Positions 1-5,943 are shown, numbered from the stretch's first letter. The stretch is 6,850 nucleotides of DNA from Marinosulfonomonas sp. (GCA_015494385.1 WGBJ01000449.1:1-6850), one strand, 5' to 3'. Numbers and translations are program-made. Notes: a model not told the origin generated them from the letters alone.

Positions 1-148
1 GGCGCGCAACCTGATCGAGCGTTTCTTCAACAAACTCAAACACTTCCGCGCGGTGGCCACCCGTTACGACAAACGCGACGACAACTACCTGGCTTCCGTC
101 CAACTCGCATCTATCAGGATTTGGTTAAGATCTTATGAGTCGGTGACC
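1..148 (+). mobile_element. right end of an IS5-type insertion sequence
   Basis: The transposase reads straight into the end of the neighbouring gene, so the element's right boundary must lie at about 147-148, just before or inside the CTAG at 148-151. The bases before it, GAGTCGGTGACC (137-148), would then be the outer part of the right terminal inverted repeat. IS5-family members of the IS427 group commonly insert at YTAR or CTAG targets. The left end is outside the window, so the inverted repeat and the target duplication cannot be confirmed. The boundary is an inference from the gene arrangement. Confidence 0.65.
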
Positions 149-151
149 TAG
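2..151 (+). CDS. IS5-family transposase, C-terminal end (partial)
   Basis: This is the last 49 codons of a DDE transposase whose 5' part lies before the window. The reading frame opens at base 2 and ends at a TAG at 149-151. The peptide begins ARNLIERFFNKLKHFRAVAT and continues with RYDKRDDNYLASVQLASIRI. The ERFFNKLKxFRxxATRYDK block, followed by YLA and QLASIRIWLR, is the usual C-terminus of IS5-family (IS427-type) transposases. It follows the catalytic glutamate region (the E of IER fits the last D-D-E residue). The stop codon lies in a CTAG that also provides the stop of the convergent cytochrome gene, so the two reading frames touch end to end. Whether the full transposase upstream is intact cannot be seen. 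Confidence 0.88.
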   Translation, partial: ARNLIERFFNKLKHFRAVATRYDKRDDNYLASVQLASIRIWLRSYESVT

Positions 152-1302
152 CGTGTGGCGGTCACGGAGATGTTTATTGCCACCGGAAATTTCAGGGTGG
201 TTTCATCGGGCAGGGTTTCCCCGATGCCGAAATCCAGCCGGTTTAGCGTGGCCTCGCCCTGCATTGTGGCTGTGCCCTCTGCGATGTCCAGCGTGAAAGG
301 CAGGGTCAGGGGGTGTTCCTTGCCTTTGAGGGTCAAGGTGCCGGTGGCGGCGAAATGGCCGCCCTGCGGGGCGATGGTGGCGGTGAAACGGGCTGTGGGG
401 TGGTTGGTGGTATCAAAGAAGTCCGGCCCAAGCGCCTGCGTCGTGACCGAGCCAAGCGACAGGCTGGTGATGTTGATGGTAACGTCTGTGGTGCCGGTGC
501 CGGTGGCGGGGTCAAAGCTGATATCTGCAGTCCAATCAGTGAACCGGCCTGAAACCGCGTTGCCGAACAGGGTGACGCTCAGGGCAAGGGTGCCGTCGGT
601 GACGGTCCAGTCGCTGTCCACGCTTGCCAGTTGCTTTGTGTCGGGTTCGGTGCCGGGCTGACCCAGCCAGACGCCAAGGGCGATGGCGGCACTGTAGATG
701 GCTGCGGCGACCAGCATGGGCGCTCGGCTGCGCTTGGTGGCCGGTGTGGCAGCGGTTTTTCCCGGCAGCATCCGGCGCATTGTTTCGTCGCGATCGATAA
801 AGACGTGTTTCAGGGCACCGGCGATATGCAGCGCGATGGCAGCCAGCAGGATTTTGGTGAACACCCAGTGACCGGCGGAAAACAGCGCTGAAACGGTTTC
901 GGATTTGGGCACCAGCGGCAGGGATTGTCCGAATGGTCCCCAGATCGGCGCAAAACCGGTGCTGGCGGCGTGGTTGATCCAGCCGGTCAGCGGCACCAGC
1001 AGCATCGAGATATAAAGCAGCCAGTGGACCAGATGCGCTGCAAATGTTTCCAGCCTGCGGTCGGGATGCAGGTCGGCAGGTGGGGTTTGGGTCAGCGCCC
1101 ATAGGATGCGGATCAGGGCTGTGAAGAAGGCGGTAACACCGATTGTTTTATGCAACGAGAACAGCAGGGCTTTGGTGGCGATTTCGTCACTGGTGGCAAA
1201 GGGGGCGTTGTTGGCCAGCAGCCCCAGCGGGAAGGCGGACAGGATCAGCAGGGCGGTCAGCCAGTGCAGGGTTTTGCTGATAGGGCTGTAGCTTTGGGTC
1301 AT
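148..1302 (-). CDS. cytochrome b561 fused to a C-terminal YceI domain
   Basis: This is a 384-residue fusion protein. Residues 1-175 form a di-heme cytochrome b561 (CybB-like) with four membrane helices. His13 (KTLHWL), His51 (SLHKT), His145 (AGHW) and His159 (ALHIAG) fit the spacing of the family's heme ligands. After a basic linker (about 176-195), a hydrophobic helix (about 197-216) leads to a YceI domain (about 228-384). That domain shows FFDTTNHPTARF, GTLTLKGKEHPLTLPF and LNRLDFGIG. YceI domains form a lipocalin-like barrel that binds isoprenoid or other lipid ligands, and the order of segments places it in the periplasm. Cytochrome b561 proteins pass electrons from the quinone pool. A joint role in quinone or oxidative-stress redox chemistry is plausible but unproven. 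AGGAG (1311-1315) lies 8 bases before the ATG. The stop is the shared CTAG at the IS boundary, and the protein appears full length. Confidence 0.93.
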   Translation of the reverse strand: MTQSYSPISKTLHWLTALLILSAFPLGLLANNAPFATSDEIATKALLFSLHKTIGVTAFFTALIRILWALTQTPPADLHPDRRLETFAAHLVHWLLYISMLLVPLTGWINHAASTGFAPIWGPFGQSLPLVPKSETVSALFSAGHWVFTKILLAAIALHIAGALKHVFIDRDETMRRMLPGKTAATPATKRSRAPMLVAAAIYSAAIALGVWLGQPGTEPDTKQLASVDSDWTVTDGTLALSVTLFGNAVSGRFTDWTADISFDPATGTGTTDVTINITSLSLGSVTTQALGPDFFDTTNHPTARFTATIAPQGGHFAATGTLTLKGKEHPLTLPFTLDIAEGTATMQGEATLNRLDFGIGETLPDETTLKFPVAINISVTATR

Positions 1303-1423
1303 TGGTCGCGCTCCTGTTGGTGTCAGGGTGGCATATCAGGTGGCGAATTCGGGATAAATTCGGCGTGGGGGCACAAATTCTGTGCGTTCCTGCGGCTGGA
1401 GGGCGTGGGAGTAAGAGATTTTA

Positions 1424-1461
1424 TGCCTCCGGCGGGGATATTTGCGGAACAAAGATGGGGG
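1424..1461 (+). repeat. possible dispersed intergenic repeat (CCTCCGGCGGGG core)
   Basis: The segment contains TGCCTCCGGCGGGGATATTT followed by GCGGAACAAAGATGGGG. From memory, very similar strings (CCTCCGGCGGG, then an A/T stretch, then ACAAAGA-type sequence) recur between genes in roseobacter genomes. It can form only a small hairpin (CCTC/GGGG). Within this window it occurs once, so its repeat status cannot be shown here. Confidence 0.35.
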
Positions 1462-1466
1462 AGTGA

Positions 1467-1495
1467 TTGCGAAATCGGTTAGGGCGGGGTATTTG
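1467..1495 (+). promoter_or_regulatory. weak candidate promoter of the fabD operon
   Basis: TTGCGA (1467-1472) and TATTTG (1490-1495) are separated by 17 bases, about 40 bases before the fabD ATG. The -35 box matches four of six consensus bases, the -10 box only three. Spacing and position are good, but the hexamers are poor, so this is tentative. Confidence 0.3.
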
Positions 1496-1534
1496 CTGGG
1501 CAACGCGGGATGAACGACAATAAGGGAGAGGCCG

Positions 1535-2482
1535 ATGAGCCGAGCATTTGTATTTCCGGGGCAGGGGGCGCAGACCATTGGTATGGGGCGTGCGCTGGCC
1601 GAGACCTATCCGGCGGCGCAGGCCGTGTTTGACGAGGTGGACGAGGCTTTGGGCGAAAAGCTGTCGGCGCTGATCTGGGAGGGCGAGCAGGATGATCTGA
1701 CCCTGACCGCCAACGCGCAACCGGCGTTGATGGCGACATCCCTGGCGGCGCTGCGCGCCCTTGAGGCCGAGGGGGTTTCGGTGAATGGCGCGGCGTTTGT
1801 GGCCGGTCACAGCCTGGGCGAATATTCGGCATTGGCGGCGGCGGGGGCGATTTCCATTGCCGATACCGCGCGGCTGTTGCGCATTCGCGGCAAGGCGATG
1901 CAAGAGGCGGTGCCGGTGGGCATTGGTGCGATGGCGGCCCTGTTGGGGCTGGATTTTGCCACAGTGCAAGAGGTAGCAGCCGAGGCGGCGCAGGGCGAGG
2001 TCTGTCAGGCGGCCAATGACAATGATCCGGGGCAGGTTGTGGTTTCGGGCCACAAGGCGGCGGTGGAGCGCGCTTGCGAGATCGCCAAGGAACGCGGTGC
2101 GCGCCGCGCGGTGTTGCTGCCGGTCTCTGCGCCGTTCCATTGTGCCTTGATGCAGCCCGCAGCCGATGTGATGGCGCAGGCGCTGGCCGATGTGACGATC
2201 AACGCGCCTGTGGTGCCGCTGGTTGCCAATGTGCGGGCCGAGGCGGTGACGGACCCCGATGTAATCCGCGCGCTGCTGGTCGAGCAGGTGACCGGATCGG
2301 TGCGCTGGCGTGAATCGGTGGCCTATATGGCCGGTGAAGATGTTGGCGAGATTTGGGAAATCGGTGCCGGCAAGGCCCTGTGCGGTATGATACGGCGGAT
2401 TGATAAATCGGTAGCGACGGCGGCTGTGGGCACGCCCGAGGATGTGGCGAAGGCTGCGGAACAGATAAAGAGTGAGGTTTGA
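1535..2482 (+). CDS. fabD: malonyl-CoA:ACP transacylase
   Basis: This cytoplasmic enzyme of type II fatty acid synthesis transfers malonyl from CoA to the phosphopantetheine arm of AcpP, supplying the two-carbon extender. The 315-residue protein has the family's usual length (about 310). Visible landmarks are the N-terminal FPGQGAQ oxyanion motif (residues 7-13), the nucleophile elbow GHSLGEYSA with Ser93, Arg118 (RIRGKAMQ) for the malonyl carboxylate, NDPGQVVVSG (about 163-172), and the catalytic His202 in SAPFH. These sit one residue off the E. coli Ser92, Arg117 and His201. The ATG at 1535 has AGGGAGAGG just upstream. Its TGA is directly followed by the fabG ATG, which implies translational coupling. 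It is the first gene of the plus-strand operon. Confidence 0.97.
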   Translation: MSRAFVFPGQGAQTIGMGRALAETYPAAQAVFDEVDEALGEKLSALIWEGEQDDLTLTANAQPALMATSLAALRALEAEGVSVNGAAFVAGHSLGEYSALAAAGAISIADTARLLRIRGKAMQEAVPVGIGAMAALLGLDFATVQEVAAEAAQGEVCQAANDNDPGQVVVSGHKAAVERACEIAKERGARRAVLLPVSAPFHCALMQPAADVMAQALADVTINAPVVPLVANVRAEAVTDPDVIRALLVEQVTGSVRWRESVAYMAGEDVGEIWEIGAGKALCGMIRRIDKSVATAAVGTPEDVAKAAEQIKSEV

Positions 2483-3220
2483 ATGTTTAATCTTGAAGGT
2501 AAAACGGCGCTGGTAACCGGCGCATCCGGCGGCATTGGTGGCGCGATTGCCAAGGCGCTGCATGGCGCTGGTGCAACGGTGGCGCTGTCGGGCACACGGG
2601 TAGAGCCGCTAAAGACGCTGGCGGCCGAACTGGGCGAGCGGGCGCATGTGCTGCCCTGCAACCTGTCGGACTCTGATGCTGTCGAGGCCCTGCCCAAGCA
2701 GGCAATCGAGGCGATGGGGGGGCTGGATATTCTGGTCAACAACGCCGGGATCACCCGCGATAATCTGTTCATGCGGATGAAGGACGAGGACTGGGATGCG
2801 GTGATCAATATCAACCTGACCAGCACCATGCGTCTGTGCCGTGGCGTGATGCGCCCGATGATGAAGGCGCGCTGGGGGCGGATCATCAACATATCCAGCA
2901 TCGTGGCCACCACCGGCAATCCGGGGCAGGCCAATTACACCGCCGCCAAGGCCGGTATGATCGCCATGGGCAAAAGCATCGCCCAGGAGGTTGCCAGCCG
3001 TGGCATCACGGTAAACGCGGTCGCGCCGGGGTTCATTGCCACGCCGATGACCGATGCGCTGAATGACGACCAGAAGGATGTGATCAACAAGCAGATACCG
3101 GCGGGCCGGATGGGCACGCCCGAGGAGATCGCGGCGGCTGTTCTGTATTTGGCATCTGAGGAAGCCGGTTATGTCACGGGCGCCACGCTGCATGTGAATG
3201 GCGGGATGGTGATGGTTTAG
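2483..3220 (+). CDS. fabG: 3-oxoacyl-ACP reductase
   Basis: FabG is a short-chain dehydrogenase that uses NADPH to reduce 3-oxoacyl-ACP to 3-hydroxyacyl-ACP in each round of fatty acid elongation. The 245-residue length is typical. The cofactor motif TGASGGIG is at residues 12-19, NNAG at 86-89, and the active-site tetrad is Asn111, Ser139, Tyr152 and Lys156 (YTAAK). These match E. coli FabG with a one-residue shift. The C-terminus GYVTGATLHVNGGMVMV is characteristic of true FabG rather than a generic SDR. The start follows the fabD stop with no gap. GTGAGG inside the end of fabD (2472-2477) serves as ribosome site. The next gene, a class V PLP enzyme, begins four bases after the stop, whereas acpP, often the next gene, lies more than 2 kb downstream. 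Confidence 0.97.
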   Translation: MFNLEGKTALVTGASGGIGGAIAKALHGAGATVALSGTRVEPLKTLAAELGERAHVLPCNLSDSDAVEALPKQAIEAMGGLDILVNNAGITRDNLFMRMKDEDWDAVININLTSTMRLCRGVMRPMMKARWGRIINISSIVATTGNPGQANYTAAKAGMIAMGKSIAQEVASRGITVNAVAPGFIATPMTDALNDDQKDVINKQIPAGRMGTPEEIAAAVLYLASEEAGYVTGATLHVNGGMVMV

Positions 3221-3224
3221 GCCC

Positions 3225-4262
3225 ATGCGCACAACCGGATATTTCAATGCCGCCAGCCACGGGATTCCCGAGGTTGGCTTCTATGAAAAGATGGTGGAAT
3301 ACCTGAACTGTGAGGTCAGGATCGGGCCTGAAAATGCCGCCTCTGAATATGGCGCGTCGATTGCAGAAGTAAGACATCTAGCGGCCAGTTTGCTGGATGG
3401 CGCAAAAAGTGAAGTTGGATTTTCCTCAACCACTACAACAGCTTGGAGGTCAATGTTATCACGCCTTGATCTGGCCGGAAAGCGGGTGCTGGTTGCACCG
3501 CATGACTGGGGCGAGTTCCACAGAACCATAAAAGCGCGTGGCGATGTGACTGTTGAAGTGTTGCCGCCTTTGCATGGGGCGAACCCTGACCTTGCGGGGT
3601 GGGCTGCACGGTTTGGCGATGATGTTGCAGCCCTGTTTGTGCCGATGGTAACGGCTGTTGGGGGTGTCCGATATCCGGTCGAGGCTATTGGCGCGTTGCC
3701 ACGACCAAAGGCAATGAAATTTGTGGTGGATGGTGCGCAGGCGCTGGGGCAAATGCCGGTAGATGTGAATCGTATCGGTTGCGATGTGTTTGTTTCAACG
3801 GGCCGCAAATGGCTGCGCGGGCCGCGACAGGCTTCGATGGTTTGGGTGGACGGTCGCTGTGGTTTTACGGCTGGTGATCTGGAACCGGCAGATAAAAACA
3901 ACGCGTTGCTGTTGGGGCTGGGGGTGGCAATTGAGCACTACCTTGAGGTTGGGCCTTTGAAGGTGCAGGCGCAAATCCTTGCCCGTTCGGATCAGATACG
4001 GGATTGGGCCAGGGCACGTTCTATACCTGTTGAAGCAGGGCAGACCGGAAGTGTATCACTGGTATTAACTGAAGATATGAGTGTGAAGGTTAAGGAAATA
4101 CTGTCGGGTGGTGATATCATTGCCAAGGTGCTGGATACCCGGCGGTTCGAGCCAATGGCCTATGCGGGCGGGTTTGGCCAGTCAATGCGCTTGTCGCCGC
4201 ATGTCTATACATCCGATCAGGATATGGCGGATCTTTTCAAAGCTCTGGAACGGGTGCTTTGA
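3225..4262 (+). CDS. PLP-dependent class V aminotransferase-fold enzyme, EgtE-like
   Basis: This 345-residue protein has the fold-type I, class V signature. VDGAQALG carries Asp169 and Gln172, which contact the PLP pyridine ring and phosphate region. STGRKWLRGPR carries Lys195, the expected Schiff-base lysine. The N-terminus YFNAASHGIP is typical of the subgroup, so the ATG at 3225 looks right, although its ribosome site is weak. GRKWLRGPR resembles hercynylcysteine sulfoxide lyases (EgtE), and the family also holds cysteine desulfurases and isopenicillin N epimerase-like proteins. No egtB or egtD is in view, so the substrate is unknown. The Gly usually following GPR is Gln202 here. It starts four bases after fabG and is probably translated by coupling. 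Base composition is visibly more A/T-rich than fabD and fabG (for example 3360-3460), suggesting later acquisition. It ends in the bidirectional terminator. Confidence 0.85.
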   Translation: MRTTGYFNAASHGIPEVGFYEKMVEYLNCEVRIGPENAASEYGASIAEVRHLAASLLDGAKSEVGFSSTTTTAWRSMLSRLDLAGKRVLVAPHDWGEFHRTIKARGDVTVEVLPPLHGANPDLAGWAARFGDDVAALFVPMVTAVGGVRYPVEAIGALPRPKAMKFVVDGAQALGQMPVDVNRIGCDVFVSTGRKWLRGPRQASMVWVDGRCGFTAGDLEPADKNNALLLGLGVAIEHYLEVGPLKVQAQILARSDQIRDWARARSIPVEAGQTGSVSLVLTEDMSVKVKEILSGGDIIAKVLDTRRFEPMAYAGGFGQSMRLSPHVYTSDQDMADLFKALERVL

Positions 4263-4263
4263 A

Positions 4264-4297
4264 AAAAGGCGCATGAGGTGATCCCCATGCGCCTTTT
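4264..4297. terminator. bidirectional intrinsic terminator
   Basis: AAAAGGCGCATG (4264-4275) and CATGCGCCTTTT (4286-4297) form a perfect 12-bp stem with a 10-base loop. It has a T-run on the plus side and a longer one (six T) on the minus side. It lies between two convergent genes and overlaps the surroundings of the PLP gene stop codon (4260-4262). It can end both the fabD operon and the cbiM transcript. Confidence 0.9.
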
Positions 4298-4303
4298 CCA
4301 ATC

Positions 4304-4981
4304 TTACTGTGCCGTATGCAGACGCTTTTCAAACAGCCCGCTGTCCTTGAACTGGTGCAGCGTTTTGGCGGCGGCCAGAACGGCCAGATCGACCAGCGGT
4401 TCCAGCAGGATCACTGTCATATAGGCCGCACCGAAGGTGGCGACACTGGCAAGGTTTTCTGCGCCAAAGCCCTGACCGTAAAGCGCCCAGAAGGCCACCC
4501 AGCTGACGATTCCGCCCTGATAGGCTGTGGATAGGGCCAGTGCCTGACGGTATTTGATGTCTTTATAGGCGACGTTTTCGGGGATGATGCGTTTGGCCAG
4601 CATAGACATCGCGAACAGCGGCACCAGCAGGGTGGTGACGTTAACGCCGTATTGCGGCAGGTCAAACGGTGCAAAGAACATGCCCTGGATCAGCAGACCC
4701 AGCACAAGGCCGATGGCGGTCGGGGCCAGGCCGAACAGCAAAAACAGGGTCGAGCCCATGATCATATGCACTTCGGAAACACCGATGGGGTGGTGTGGCA
4801 GCACCTCGAAAAACGAAAACACCAGCGCGGTGGTGATCACGCTGCGGCCAATCAGCGAAATTACGCCGTCTTTCTTAACAGTATCCAGCGCCATTTTGGC
4901 GGTCAGGGTCAGCGAGCCGGCGGCTGTGGCGTATCCAAGCGCCATTTTGCCACCCTCGACGATTCCGGGTTCGATATGCAT
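4304..4981 (-). CDS. cbiM: solo CbiM-type cobalt transporter permease (ECF family)
   Basis: This is a hydrophobic 225-residue membrane protein of the CbiM/NikM family, the substrate-binding component of energy-coupling factor uptake systems for Co or Ni. Cobalt is favoured by the B12 riboswitch ahead of it. The ATG at 4981 is chosen over the GTG at 4990. AAGAAAG lies 10 bases before the ATG but only one base before the GTG. Only the ATG gives the N-terminal Met-His (MHIEPG) used for metal binding in this family. Further marks are HHPIGVSEVH (His63, His64, His72 in this numbering) and LIQGMFFAPFDLPQYGVN, the conserved QGxxF...GxN block. About six membrane helices are visible. It stands alone: no cbiN, cbiQ or cbiO is adjacent, and the gene downstream is convergent behind a terminator. 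The energy source or partner is therefore unknown. Confidence 0.9.
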   Translation of the reverse strand: MHIEPGIVEGGKMALGYATAAGSLTLTAKMALDTVKKDGVISLIGRSVITTALVFSFFEVLPHHPIGVSEVHMIMGSTLFLLFGLAPTAIGLVLGLLIQGMFFAPFDLPQYGVNVTTLLVPLFAMSMLAKRIIPENVAYKDIKYRQALALSTAYQGGIVSWVAFWALYGQGFGAENLASVATFGAAYMTVILLEPLVDLAVLAAAKTLHQFKDSGLFEKRLHTAQ

Positions 4982-5061
4982 GTTGTTCACACTTTCTTTG
5001 TGCCGCCCGTCCGCGCAATCCCCGCGCGAAAAAGGTACGGCGTTTTAATTTAAGCACTATT

Positions 5062-5100
5062 CGGGGAGGTTCGAGCCGTTCAAGACCCGGCACCGCCCCG
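5062..5100 (-). promoter_or_regulatory. stem-loop in the cbiM leader, possible expression platform
   Basis: Between the riboswitch aptamer and cbiM, CGGGGCGG (5100-5093, minus) can pair with CCTCCCCG (5069-5062) with one mismatch. No T-run follows, so it is not a standard terminator. GTGCCG (5093-5088) is also exactly complementary to CGGCAC (5005-5000), which touches the cbiM ribosome site. This suggests translational control through alternative pairing. This is inference from complementarity only. Confidence 0.4.
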
Positions 5101-5125
5101 CGCGAATGCCGTCGATATGCAGCTT

Positions 5126-5302
5126 GCAGGCCGGTCTCCGGGCTGATGCGGGGCCATATGGCCGGATGAACCACCTTCCCGTGCAAAACCCTTGCACAGT
5201 GGCTGTCTGGTCCATCACACCGCAATTACCGTTGCGGGGGCAGCGCCGGATTTGTGCTGTGTTCACACGCACCGGACTTCCCGTTTAATCCAAAGCCCTG
5301 CC
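5126..5302 (-). promoter_or_regulatory. cobalamin (B12) riboswitch aptamer
   Basis: Read on the minus strand, the conserved blocks come in the right order. GGGAAGTCCGGTGC (about 5282-5269) comes first, then AAATCCGGCGCTGCCCCCGC with AACGGTAA, then GCCACTG. A hairpin GTGCAAGGGTTTTGCAC follows, then GGGAAGGTGG, and the B12 box CAGCCCGGAGACCGGCCTGC (5145-5126). GGCAGGG (5302-5296) can pair with the end of the B12 box (CCTGC) to close P1. Adenosylcobalamin-type riboswitches of this kind turn off the downstream gene when B12 is plentiful. Here that gene is cbiM, in keeping with cobalt being the metal of B12. The riboswitch lies about 145 bases ahead of the cbiM start. Confidence 0.95.
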
Positions 5303-5340
5303 AAAGGGGCGGGGCCGTGGACACCTGAAACTGTGGCCAA

Positions 5341-5368
5341 AGTATTGTTTTCCCGCTTGCCGCGTCAA
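5341..5368 (-). promoter_or_regulatory. sigma-70 type promoter of riboswitch-cbiM
   Basis: On the minus strand, TTGACG (5368-5363) and AATACT (5346-5341) are separated by 16 bases. The -35 box matches five of six consensus bases and the -10 box four. Transcription would start near 5334, about 30 bases before the riboswitch P1 stem, which is where it should be. Confidence 0.65.
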
Positions 5369-5452
5369 TACAAACGATGCCGATCGGGGAAAAAACTTGT
5401 AATCTGCGGGCCGCACCCCATGTTTCGGAAGGTCGAATACGGCACAAATCAT

Positions 5453-5480
5453 TTGCCTTGAGGGCGTGATGTGCTATAGG
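5453..5480 (+). promoter_or_regulatory. candidate promoter of acpP
   Basis: TTGCCT (5453-5458) and TATAGG (5475-5480) are 16 bases apart, each matching four of six consensus bases. The expected start near 5487 gives an untranslated leader of about 120 bases. It is divergent from the cbiM promoter, with about 85 bases between the two -35 boxes. Confidence 0.5.
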
Positions 5481-5500
5481 CGGCGCAGAATTCATCGGGG

Positions 5501-5566
5501 GCGCATGTTGCGCTGTCCGGAATACCCGCATTCGCGGGGTTCGGGGGGCCGCAGGGCCCCTTGGAC
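5501..5566 (+). promoter_or_regulatory. structured 5' leader of acpP
   Basis: Several stems lie in the acpP leader. GCGCA/TGCGC (5501-5505 with 5509-5513) has a 3-base loop. CCCGC/GCGGG (5525-5529 with 5534-5538) has a 4-base loop. GGGGCC/GGCCCC (5545-5550 with 5555-5560) has loop GCAG. GTCC (5515-5518) pairs with GGAC (5563-5566) and would enclose the last two, giving a three-way junction. No T-run follows the last stem, so this is not a normal terminator. It may stabilise the mRNA or control translation. I do not recognise it as a named RNA family. Confidence 0.45.
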
Positions 5567-5608
5567 AAATAAAACGGGCGACGACCCCTAAACGTAAGAG
5601 GAAATACC

Positions 5609-5842
5609 ATGAGCGACATCGCAGATCGCGTTAAAAAGATTGTTGTCGAGCACCTGGGTGTGGAAGAAGACAAAGTAGCAGAAAAAGCATCGTTCATCGA
5701 TGATCTGGGCGCTGACAGCCTGGACACGGTTGAACTGGTGATGGCTTTTGAAGAAGAATTCGGCATTGAAATTCCGGATGACGCTGCTGAAACCATTCAA
5801 ACATTCGGCGACGCTGTGTCGTTCATCACGAAAGCTTCTTAA
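5609..5842 (+). CDS. acpP: acyl carrier protein
   Basis: This 77-residue acidic protein carries the growing acyl chain on a phosphopantetheine arm in fatty acid synthesis, and also donates acyl groups for lipid A and phospholipids. The attachment site is Ser37 in GADSLD, within the classical [20 protein letters not shown] block. [13 protein letters not shown] follows. Length and sequence are typical for alphaproteobacterial AcpP. The ATG at 5609 has AAGAGG (5596-5601) seven bases upstream. It forms its own transcription unit with a promoter, leader and strong terminator, unlike the common fabG-acpP-fabF operon. Codons are of the highly expressed type (many GAA, AAA and GTT), which explains its lower G+C. 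Confidence 0.98.
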   Translation: MSDIADRVKKIVVEHLGVEEDKVAEKASFIDDLGADSLDTVELVMAFEEEFGIEIPDDAAETIQTFGDAVSFITKAS

Positions 5843-5868
5843 GCTTTTCGCTGATCTTAAAGTTTGGA

Positions 5869-5899
5869 AACGGCGTCCCGCATCGGGGCGCCGTTTTTT
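5869..5899 (+). terminator. intrinsic terminator of acpP
   Basis: AACGGCGTCCCG (5869-5880) pairs over 12 positions (one G-T) with CGGGGCGCCGTT (5884-5895) across a CAT loop and runs into six T. It lies 27 bases after the acpP stop and indicates a single-gene transcript. Confidence 0.95.
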
Positions 5900-5943
5900 G
5901 TTGGGGAAGTTCCGGTGATCCGCAGCTTTATCCCCTTGCACCC

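Larger units (their letters stand above)
1303..1534. other. divergent promoter region between the b561-YceI gene and fabD
   Basis: This 232-bp gap holds the 5' regions of both flanking genes. Next to fabD there is a purine-rich ribosome site, AGGGAGAGG (1523-1531), a few bases before the ATG. On the minus strand I see A/T-rich boxes near 1340-1365 but no convincing promoter hexamers. The region also holds the suspected dispersed repeat at 1424-1461 and the weak fabD promoter at 1467-1495. No small ORF with a credible ribosome site was found. Confidence 0.6.

Noticed and set aside
155..661. Plus-strand ORF (168 codons) opposite the YceI domain
   Set aside because: It is a shadow of the b561-YceI gene, rich in Val and Ser, with no motif.
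1421..2563. Long minus-strand ORF (380 codons) opposite fabD
   Set aside because: It is the antisense shadow of fabD in high-G+C DNA, rich in Arg, His and Gln, with no motifs. FabD itself is unmistakable.
2609..3247. Minus-strand ORFs opposite fabG (2323-2934 and 2609-3247)
   Set aside because: Low-complexity shadows of fabG without recognisable domains or a ribosome site.
3281..3901. Minus-strand ORF (206 codons) opposite the PLP gene
   Set aside because: The plus strand carries a clear PLP-enzyme signature with the catalytic lysine. The reverse frame has no family features.
5062..5100. Hairpin in the cbiM leader as an intrinsic terminator
   Set aside because: It has a mismatch and a 23-base loop and is followed by AATAGTGCTT rather than a T-run.
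5588..5941. Minus-strand ORF (117 codons) across acpP and its terminator
   Set aside because: It reads through the acpP terminator hairpin and is antisense to a certain gene.
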